Origin: Providencia huaxiensis
Lineage (GTDB): Bacteria > Pseudomonadota > Gammaproteobacteria > Enterobacterales > Enterobacteriaceae
DNA length: 64,000 nt
Reading direction: 5' to 3'
Assembly: GCF_002843235.3 (NCBI RefSeq)
Contig: NZ_CP031123.2
Location: 186,001 to 250,000 of the forward strand
In this document: in pieces, positions 58,205-64,000 of the stretch
Position numbering within the stretch: the stretch's first letter is position 1
Layout of the letters: every line of letters begins with the position of its first letter
Notes under the pieces: model-generated
What the model was told of the DNA's origin: nothing
The model's database searches: none
The model's input: the letters and a program-made list of their open reading frames with translations, nothing else
Translations under genes and position numbers: made by a program

Positions 58205-59405
58205 ACAGTTAGTAGTGACGTTGGGGCTACTTTATCTTGCACAAGGGATACCGATGGGGATCGCAATGGATGCGTTGCCTACTTTTTTACGCCATGATGG
58301 TGGGGAACTGAAAGCATTGGCTTTTTTGCCATTAGTCGGCTTGCCGTGGGTGGTAAAGTTTTTATGGGCTTCGTTTGTTGATAACCATTGGGGGAAACAT
58401 TTAGGCCGTCGTAAAAGCTGGATTATTCCAATGCAAATCATTGTGACGGTAACGATGTTTGCGTTAAGTACCATCGGGCTGTCAGTTGCGAATGCTTTAC
58501 CCTGCATTGTTTTGTTGTTTGTCGCTTCACTTGCCAGTGCCACCCAAGATATTGCAACAGATGGTATGGCTGCGGAGCAGGTCAGTGGCACAATGTTATC
58601 AAAAATTAATGCGATACAGATAGCCGGGGTGATGGCGGGCTTTTTTGTTGGTGGCGCAGGGTTGATGATCATGAGTGAAAGTTTAGGCCAGCACCTTGCC
58701 TTGGGGGTTTTAGCTTGTGTACCGTTACTCAGTTTAGTGTTTATTAGTCTCTGTCCATTAAAAACACCATCAATTACACAGGAAATGAACGAGAAAGCGA
58801 GTCTATTAAAAACGGTTAAACGCCGTGGTGCTCCGCGTTTACTATTATTAACTTTGCTTTCTGCGGTGACGGCTGTTTCCGGTTTTGGTTTAGCCAAATT
58901 ATTCTTAAATGATGCAGGTTGGTCATTAGCGCAAATTGGTAAAATGGGCATGGCTGGTGGAATGGTCACATTAGTACTAGGTTGTGGCGGTGGGGCGTGG
59001 TTAATCGGTAAAATCGGTGTGTGGCGCGCTTTCTCATTTGGTCTGTTATTTGCTTTACTCTCTTCACTATTGTGGTTGCTACAATCTTTCAGTGGCGTGT
59101 CAATGAGCTTAGTTGCACTGTGTATTACATTTGGCTCATTATCTGCGGGGATCACCTCGGTCGCGATAATGACAGCAGGGATGCAATTTGCATCACGTTA
59201 TCAGCAAGCGGGTACTGACATGACCGCGGTACAAAGCACACGGGACATTGGGGAGTTAGTCAGTTCAATGATGCTTGTTGGTTTAACGGCAGCGGTAGGC
59301 TATTCAGGTGGGTTTATATTAGGAGCATTAATTGCTTTTATAGCGTTGCTAGTGACATTTTCACATTACCGTTATGTGCAAAGATTAGAAGCAGAGCAAG
59401 TTTAA
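58182..59405 (+). CDS. fptX: RhtX/FptX-family siderophore permease (MFS)
   Basis: 407-residue major facilitator with 12 predicted helices. The N terminus (LGLLYLAQGIPMGIAMDALPTFLR and LVGLPWVVKFLWASFVDNHWG) is AmpG-like, as in the RhtX/FptX siderophore transporters. FptX carries ferripyochelin across the inner membrane. GGAG before the ATG at 58182 supports this start, 23 bases inside the PepSY gene. It ends the operon; the next gene converges after 17 bp. Name based on context plus family. Confidence 0.8.
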   Translation: MKDLLQNKQLVVTLGLLYLAQGIPMGIAMDALPTFLRHDGGELKALAFLPLVGLPWVVKFLWASFVDNHWGKHLGRRKSWIIPMQIIVTVTMFALSTIGLSVANALPCIVLLFVASLASATQDIATDGMAAEQVSGTMLSKINAIQIAGVMAGFFVGGAGLMIMSESLGQHLALGVLACVPLLSLVFISLCPLKTPSITQEMNEKASLLKTVKRRGAPRLLLLTLLSAVTAVSGFGLAKLFLNDAGWSLAQIGKMGMAGGMVTLVLGCGGGAWLIGKIGVWRAFSFGLLFALLSSLLWLLQSFSGVSMSLVALCITFGSLSAGITSVAIMTAGMQFASRYQQAGTDMTAVQSTRDIGELVSSMMLVGLTAAVGYSGGFILGALIAFIALLVTFSHYRYVQRLEAEQV

Positions 59406-59422
59406 TATAAATAGAGTAAGTG

Positions 59423-59815
59423 CTATTTTTTACGTTTCTTATTTTGTTTTTTGACTTCTTTATCCGCTTTCTTTTTAATGGAATTGAAGTAGATATCTAA
59501 ATAATGTCGGTTGCTTAAAAATGAAATTAAGCAACTGGCAACAATCACTACCCAAACAAGTTGCAACTTAATTGAGTTTTCAATACTGAAAAGTAGTAGC
59601 AGTGGGATCATGACCATCATGCTTATGAAAATGGAGCACAATAACGCGCCAGCAATATAGAGCGAGTACTTTTTAAACCCGAATATATTGAGGATGGTAA
59701 GCACGACAAAAGTTAACAGTAGCGTACCAAATGTCGCAAACATAATGATAAGCCCTGCCTCTTGTTGAATGAGCCAATCCGTGAAACCAAACCAAGAGAA
59801 AGGGATACTTACCAT
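59423..59815 (-). CDS. Membrane protein of the LemA/GIDE operon
   Basis: 130 residues with about three membrane helices (LIIMFATFGTLLLTFVVLTILNIF, LYIAGALLCSIFISMMVMIPLLLLF, LQLVWVVIVASCLISFL) and a strongly basic C-terminal tail (KKKADKEVKKQNKKRKK). No family recognised. The start overlaps the end of the upstream lemA-like gene by seven bases, so it is part of the same operon. The basic tail could contact lipid head groups or nucleic acid on the cytoplasmic side. Function unknown. Confidence 0.65.
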   Translation of the reverse strand: MVSIPFSWFGFTDWLIQQEAGLIIMFATFGTLLLTFVVLTILNIFGFKKYSLYIAGALLCSIFISMMVMIPLLLLFSIENSIKLQLVWVVIVASCLISFLSNRHYLDIYFNSIKKKADKEVKKQNKKRKK

Positions 59816-60354
59816 GATGAACGCTCCTGTTGGCTAAATAGCAGGGGGATATTTTTAAAACCAAATAACCGGGCAAAAATAAGATTGGGGAAAACATGAA
59901 TATCCGTATTGTAGAGTGTGACGGTTTGGTTGAAAAACTCACGTCGGTCTGCAATTTGGTCTTCAATATGTTTTACTTGGGTTTGTAATTCCATTAACAC
60001 CGCTTTACTGATTAGTGTTGGATATTTTTCAGCGACAGCAATCAGTGGCTTTATTTTTGATGGGTACTGGTTTGCGGTATCGACTTTGGTTTCAATCGCG
60101 GTGCTCGATAAATAGCGCTGGCGGCTTGCCATTAATTCACTAAATAGCTGCTTTTCATGTGCCATCGCTTTATCTGCAACTTGGGTTAATACAGGAACTA
60201 ATTCAACTTGCTTCTTTAATAACACATCAATATTCGCGAATGCCTTATGGCAATTATTATTCAAGAATACAATATTATTATAAATATTAATAAAATAGCG
60301 TATAAAAACATAGCCAATAACAGCGATAATGATGAAAAAAATAAGCTTTTCCAT
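59809..60354 (-). CDS. LemA-family protein (second copy)
   Basis: 181 residues: an N-terminal membrane anchor (KLIFFIIIAVIGYVFIRYFI) followed by a helical-bundle domain. The LemA pattern is FANIDVLLKKQVELVPVLTQVADKAMAHEKQLF, AVAEKYPTLISK, then FFNQTVTLYNTDIHVFPNLIFARLFGF, with the YN-x5-FP core. Starts at 60354 (MEKL) or three codons upstream are both possible; the gene overlaps or abuts the GIDE gene. LemA proteins are membrane-anchored, and their exact role is unknown. This copy is diverged from the other LemA in the operon. Confidence 0.82.
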   Translation of the reverse strand: MEKLIFFIIIAVIGYVFIRYFINIYNNIVFLNNNCHKAFANIDVLLKKQVELVPVLTQVADKAMAHEKQLFSELMASRQRYLSSTAIETKVDTANQYPSKIKPLIAVAEKYPTLISKAVLMELQTQVKHIEDQIADRREFFNQTVTLYNTDIHVFPNLIFARLFGFKNIPLLFSQQERSSW

Positions 60355-60355
60355 G

Positions 60356-61402
60356 TTAGTCATCACCAAATAATGCAATCTGGTCGAAATACATATTGAG
60401 CTGCCCATTTTTGTAATCCATCGGGGTAACCAAAATCACACCAATCAGAAAAAGTGCAATCATGGCGGTAATAGCTAAATTTCGACGCAATGGACCCGTT
60501 TTGTTCCAACGGACGACATAGTTAGAAGGTGAGACGCCTAATAACATATGAGGTGCCTTACGTATAATAACGGGCTCCCCTTTTTCATTGGCATCTGCAG
60601 TGCCAATTAATAAATAGCTACTGTTTGGTTCAAGTAAATATTCTTTGTAACGGCGATTACCGCTTTCAATATCCATATGCGGTTCTAAGCCAGGGTAAAT
60701 AAAATAATCAGGGTCACATTCTACTTTAACAGAGCCCGTATCATCCGTTATGGTAAAGCTGTGCATGTTGTATTTGCTATTTTGTAAGGTATAACTCTTT
60801 TTACCATCTTTATCTTTTGATATGGAATATTCAAAATAAAAGGAGCCATAGCAGGATTTATTGCCTAGCTGGCTTTTTATAACTGTCCCGGCAGTAATTT
60901 TTCCTTCAATTTCCACAAGCCCCATCGCCATTGAGCGTATCTTTGAAGTGGCTAAGTTTTTCTGAAATTTTAAGAAGCGCTTGGTTGGTGTATTTTCAAT
61001 CGCTTTAAATACGAAGGCTAAGACAAATGCGATAAAAAATACCCGCATGTCGATAAAGAATCCAGCAAATAGGCAAGTTGCTAGTAGCATTCCCACAAGG
61101 ACTTTAAGAAACGCACTAAACTTTGATGAGCCTTCATTTTGTAAGCGTTGATAACGTTGATAGCCAGCTTTGCTAGCTCTGACGACATTGCGGGTAATAA
61201 AAAAGGTGATGACGAGTACAATGACGTAATAAATGATACTGCCATAGTCGCCTATAGAAGGAGAGAGTGAGTACCACATTCCACAAGCAACACTGATAAA
61301 AGGAATAATTCCCCAGTTTACTTTTTTATTCATCGAAAATTTATTATCAATAAATAAAATTAAAGCGCCAATGGCTGCACCAAGTAAAAAATACATATTC
61401 AC
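60356..61402 (-). CDS. GIDE-domain membrane protein (MUL1-like, without RING)
   Basis: 348 residues. About four to five N-terminal helices (LLGAAIGALILFID, IIYYVIVLVITFFIT, MLLATCLFAGFFIDMRVFFIAFVLAFVF) precede a cytoplasmic or periplasmic beta-rich domain at about 150-300 (SMAMGLVEIEGKITAGTVIKS, CYGSFYFEYSI, GSVKVECDPDYF, YLLEPNSSYLLIGTAD). A last helix lies at about 322-340. The middle domain resembles GIDE, known from the mitochondrial E3 ligase MUL1; no RING is present. It lies between two lemA genes with near-zero gaps. LemA and GIDE are known to co-occur in prokaryotes, function unresolved. Confidence 0.65.
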   Translation of the reverse strand: MNMYFLLGAAIGALILFIDNKFSMNKKVNWGIIPFISVACGMWYSLSPSIGDYGSIIYYVIVLVITFFITRNVVRASKAGYQRYQRLQNEGSSKFSAFLKVLVGMLLATCLFAGFFIDMRVFFIAFVLAFVFKAIENTPTKRFLKFQKNLATSKIRSMAMGLVEIEGKITAGTVIKSQLGNKSCYGSFYFEYSISKDKDGKKSYTLQNSKYNMHSFTITDDTGSVKVECDPDYFIYPGLEPHMDIESGNRRYKEYLLEPNSSYLLIGTADANEKGEPVIIRKAPHMLLGVSPSNYVVRWNKTGPLRRNLAITAMIALFLIGVILVTPMDYKNGQLNMYFDQIALFGDD

Positions 61403-61425
61403 GCATTGATACCTTTACGCTGACA

Positions 61426-61983
61426 TTATTTAAACTGGACGCCGTGATATTTTTTTTCATCTTCAGAAATATCAAGTAATGGCAGTGCTGTAAAACGAAA
61501 GGCATTCGCAATCAGGCTATCTGGAAACATTTGTATTGCGGTATTGTATTCTGTTGTTGCATCATTAAAGCCTTCACGTCGCTGCGCGATTTTATTTTCA
61601 ACCTCACTTAAGGCAATTTGTAGTTGTGTGAATTGCTCACCAGAAATGAGAGTCGGGTAGTTTTCTGCAATGGCAACAAGACTGCTGAGTGCACGGTTCA
61701 TTTCATTTGATGCCGCAATTTTTTCATGCATATTTTGGGCATTAAAGTAGCGTTGGCGTGCATCACTTAATGAAGTAAATAATGTTTTTTCATGCTCCAT
61801 CGCTTTTTCTGTGATGGTAACAAGTTGCGGGATTTGGTCTGCACGTTGTTTTAAAATAACATCAATATTGGCAAATTGATTGCTGACTTGATTACGAGCG
61901 TTGATCAGGCGGTTATAAATAGAGATCCCCCAGCCTACGGCCAATAATAGTAAAACAAATACAACGATAAGTGTGATAGTCAT
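61426..61983 (-). CDS. LemA-family protein (first copy)
   Basis: 185 residues from the ATG at 61981-61983; the frame is open to 62037, but those codons do not resemble a membrane anchor, and neither start has a strong ribosome binding site. An anchor (TLIVVFVLLLLAVGWGISI) is followed by YNRLINARNQVSNQFANIDVILKQRADQIPQLV, EKAMEHEKTLF, LVAIAENYPTLIS and YNTAIQMFPDSLIANAFRF, the canonical LemA signature. It is the first gene of the leftward LemA-GIDE-LemA-membrane protein operon and lies 23 bp before the GIDE gene. Confidence 0.87.
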   Translation of the reverse strand: MTITLIVVFVLLLLAVGWGISIYNRLINARNQVSNQFANIDVILKQRADQIPQLVTITEKAMEHEKTLFTSLSDARQRYFNAQNMHEKIAASNEMNRALSSLVAIAENYPTLISGEQFTQLQIALSEVENKIAQRREGFNDATTEYNTAIQMFPDSLIANAFRFTALPLLDISEDEKKYHGVQFK

Positions 61984-62083
61984 ATTGATGCGTTTTAACC
62001 CAAGATAAGTGATTTGAGTTAAATGTATAAAAGCCATGCAGCTTATGCAATCAGAAAAGAATGAAATTGAGGTTAGAATAAAG

Positions 62084-62119
62084 AAAATCTGATCTTATTT
62101 TATAACAAAATCAGATTTT
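62084..62119 (-). terminator. Terminator of the XRE gene
   Basis: AAAATCTGAT and ATCAGATTTT are a perfect 10-bp inverted repeat; on the leftward strand CTTTATTC follows. It separates the XRE gene from the LemA operon. Confidence 0.65.
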
Positions 62120-62135
62120 ACTGTTTAAACAGTGC

Positions 62136-62399
62136 TTAAAGATTTATATCGACAAGAGAAAGGTTCTCATAGATATTTTGTTCAAGAAAATAATCTAGGT
62201 CACACTGCAGTACATTAGCAAATATACATAGTCGATGAATGGTAAAATTCTGCGTACCGCGTTCATAACGGGAAATTTGCTGTTGGCTTAGGCCTGATTT
62301 TTTGCCTAAAGTATGTGCGGTCCAGCCCATTTGTAAGCGGCGTTTACGAAGTTGTAGTCCTATATAGGTGTTTGAAATTTCAGTTTGATATATTCTCAT
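62136..62399 (-). CDS. MrpJ-like XRE-family regulator
   Basis: 87 residues; the HTH is LRKRRLQMGWTAHTLGKKSGLSQQQISRYERGTQ, again with the SQQQ-SRYE core. AGGAC precedes the ATG. It is the third such regulator in the window, but no fimbrial structural gene is next to it in the visible sequence. It lies downstream of a PglL/O-ligase-like gene and upstream of the LemA operon, with a terminator in between. An ACACT-ACTTG-AGTGA repeat close to its start suggests autoregulation. Confidence 0.78.
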   Translation of the reverse strand: MRIYQTEISNTYIGLQLRKRRLQMGWTAHTLGKKSGLSQQQISRYERGTQNFTIHRLCIFANVLQCDLDYFLEQNIYENLSLVDINL

Positions 62400-62420
62400 A
62401 ATACTGTCCTGATTAATATA

Positions 62421-62435
62421 ACACTACTTGAGTGA
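62421..62435 (-). promoter_or_regulatory. ACACT-N5-AGTGA inverted repeat upstream of XRE gene
   Basis: One mismatch from the ACACT-N4/5-AGTGT repeats at 38403-38459 near another XRE gene. It sits 22-36 bp before this start and overlaps a likely -10 region (TATATT). Confidence 0.4.
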
Positions 62436-62458
62436 AAATAAGGTTTATTTATGTTTTT

Positions 62459-63904
62459 TTATACGTTATTTTTTTCTAAGCTAATTGAACTCGATACTCG
62501 AATTGCTATGCTTTCGTTATGATAACTACCCTGTGCATAAAAAGATTTCTCTCCATTAAATAGAAATAGCCCAATAATAAATACACCCAATCCAATAATA
62601 AATATAATAAAGCTGAATAAATAAGATAGTTGCTTGTTAATATAAAATAGGGATTGTTCTTCTAATGCGAAAGCGGCATCTGAGAATGATAGAAATAATA
62701 TGACGATCCCCCAGTGTAATACAGAAAGTAAAAAAGGGTATTCAACATGATTATGTATAATAATAGGGGTTATTGATAGAATGATTGCCAATGGGTAACC
62801 ATTTCCGTTAATTTTATATTTTATAAAAGATTGAAATACGACATAGATACCTCCGGTTAATAATAAAGATAAAAATATCAAATTAGTGAGTCCTCCAGTC
62901 ATCAGCCAGAGTAATATTTCATTATGTGGATGAGGAACAATATACATTTTAGGGCTGAAAAAAGGAATTGCTGTTCTTTCATAACTATTTTCAAATAAAA
63001 AAGGCTGCTCCCATGCATCATAAGGATTCTCTAAGAATAAAGTAATAGAAAAACGCAACATTTGTTTTAAATGGAATTGATTCATAATGTCAGTTGCAAT
63101 GTATTGAGGGCATAGCCTTATTAGATAAATTCCAATAAAAATTGCTACAGCAATAATAAAATAACTAGAACTAACACGTAGAGGGTTTTTCTTGTAAAAA
63201 AGGCAAATAAAAATAAATGTACAAACAGTAAAGCTTAGCCAAGCAATAACAGACTGCAGAACAACTAAAGTTAATGTGAAAAATAAAATACAAGTTCCAA
63301 GTAATACAACCCTAATTTTTTCATAGCGTTCAGATAACAACGAAAATTGTGATAACACAAGAGTCATTAGAGATAATAAGCATGCAGCCGCCATGTTAAC
63401 TGATAATATATTAACTTGTTGTGATAATCCATTTGACCTCATACCAGATGCAAGATAAAAAATATCGGCTTCAAATATATATTGATATGCAGTGATAAAG
63501 GCTTGAGCTACACTAATAGTGATATAACAGTAAATACAAAATGATTGTATTAACCATTTTTTTCTCACTTGTAACCCTGCAATATAGAGTAATACGCCAA
63601 CAGTAATACCAGAACAATACCAAAAATCAATACTATTATTTTCTCCCTGATAAGATATTAATCCCATCATTAGAATGGCTAAAGAGAAACAGTAGCAAAT
63701 AGCAGGTAATGTAATGATTATTTTAATTTTTCGATAGAAAACAGTAAATGCAATAATAGATATTGTCAAGGAAATAGATAACCAACTAATAATGTTTTGT
63801 GGTAATGATTGTCTTAGGCTTCCTAGGCTATCGATATAAATAAGACTAGCAAGGTGCCAAACAATAAAGATACCAAAAAATAGTCCTCGGGATATTATTA
63901 TCAT
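62459..63904 (-). CDS. O-antigen ligase / PglL-like membrane protein (Wzy_C type)
   Basis: 481-residue inner membrane protein with about 12-14 helices. The diagnostic periplasmic loop lies around residues 255-330 and carries VPHPHNEILLWLMTGGL, the H-x-NE-x8-G motif of the O-antigen ligase/WaaL/PglL superfamily. A later HNHVEYPFLLSVLHW segment recalls the PglL/TfpO pilin-glycosylation branch. It probably transfers a lipid-linked glycan to a protein or to lipid A core. An unidentified gene ends just upstream on the same strand, 18 bp away, and could encode the acceptor. Acceptor and glycan are unknown. Confidence 0.72.
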   Translation of the reverse strand: MIIISRGLFFGIFIVWHLASLIYIDSLGSLRQSLPQNIISWLSISLTISIIAFTVFYRKIKIIITLPAICYCFSLAILMMGLISYQGENNSIDFWYCSGITVGVLLYIAGLQVRKKWLIQSFCIYCYITISVAQAFITAYQYIFEADIFYLASGMRSNGLSQQVNILSVNMAAACLLSLMTLVLSQFSLLSERYEKIRVVLLGTCILFFTLTLVVLQSVIAWLSFTVCTFIFICLFYKKNPLRVSSSYFIIAVAIFIGIYLIRLCPQYIATDIMNQFHLKQMLRFSITLFLENPYDAWEQPFLFENSYERTAIPFFSPKMYIVPHPHNEILLWLMTGGLTNLIFLSLLLTGGIYVVFQSFIKYKINGNGYPLAIILSITPIIIHNHVEYPFLLSVLHWGIVILFLSFSDAAFALEEQSLFYINKQLSYLFSFIIFIIGLGVFIIGLFLFNGEKSFYAQGSYHNESIAIRVSSSISLEKNNV

Positions 63905-63922
63905 AGTACACTTACCGCTGAA

Positions 63923-64000
63923 TTAAATAAATGTGGCGATTAACCAAGCATTACCTTTGTAGTCTCCAGGTTCGGCGTCATAACCTGAAACTTTACTTTC
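63923..64000 (-). CDS. C-terminal end of an unidentified protein
   Basis: Only 25 codons and a TAA stop (63923-63925) are inside the window. They read SKVSGYDAEPGDYKGNAWLIA, followed by TFI. The family cannot be recognised. The gene runs leftward into the O-ligase-like gene with an 18-bp gap, so the two are probably co-transcribed. If the ligase is of the TfpO/PglL type this could be a glycosylated pilin, but nothing in the fragment proves it. Confidence 0.45.
   Translation of the reverse strand, partial: ESKVSGYDAEPGDYKGNAWLIATFI

Noticed and set aside
58232..59155. 307-codon open frame opposite the FptX-like gene
   Set aside because: Shadow of a hydrophobic MFS gene; the composition is not that of a real protein and there is no ribosome site.

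Overview
The window looks like chromosome of a Gram-negative enteric bacterium of the family Morganellaceae, most likely Providencia. The grounds are AT-rich DNA, Enterobacterales gene order in blocks (ampG-yajG/bolA-tig-clpP-clpX-lon-hupB-ppiD-ybaV-ybaW/queC/decR-mdlAB-glnK-amtB/tesB/ybaY-ffs; mltD-gloB/yafS/rnhA/dnaQ-tRNA-Asp; tktA, epd-pgk-fbaA), and three MrpJ-like fimbria-associated regulators. The genus is inferred from gene order and remembered protein sequences, not from a database search.

Layout. 1-280 is the start of a Tsx/OmpK-type nucleoside channel gene read leftward. 553-22773 is a conserved housekeeping block: muropeptide uptake, trigger factor and the ClpXP and Lon proteases, HU, periplasmic chaperone PpiD, queuosine synthesis, an MdlAB ABC exporter, the nitrogen-regulated glnK-amtB operon and the 4.5S RNA. 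23085-28756 carries hha-tomB, mltD, gloB, yafS, rnhA, dnaQ and tRNA-Asp. 28800-39720 is an AT-rich accessory region. It holds a complete E. coli common pilus-like operon (ecpABCDE order, leftward), two MrpJ-like XRE regulators, a MarT/FidL-like membrane regulator pair and, next to tktA, about 1.5 kb of non-coding DNA with what looks like the remains of a fimbrial adhesin gene. 39722-46156 is carbon metabolism (tktA, epd, pgk, fbaA) interrupted by an IS200-type insertion sequence.

46223-62399 is a string of accessory modules. They are: LysR / ESS-family symporter / ureohydrolase; LysR with a frameshifted DUF4440 gene, divergent from an ankyrin-deaminase-CynX-type MFS operon; a Fur-box-preceded pyochelin-uptake locus (PchR-like regulator, FptA-like receptor, small membrane protein, PepSY protein, RhtX/FptX-like permease) with no biosynthesis genes in the window; a leftward LemA-GIDE-LemA-membrane protein operon; and a third MrpJ-like regulator. 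62459-64000 carries an O-antigen-ligase/PglL-like membrane protein and the last codons of an unidentified gene upstream of it.

The least described parts are the LemA/GIDE operon, the symporter-ureohydrolase module, and the regulatory wiring of the pilus region. In that region the usual LuxR-type EcpR is replaced by XRE proteins and a MarT/FidL pair, with inverted-repeat motifs shared between regulator promoters.
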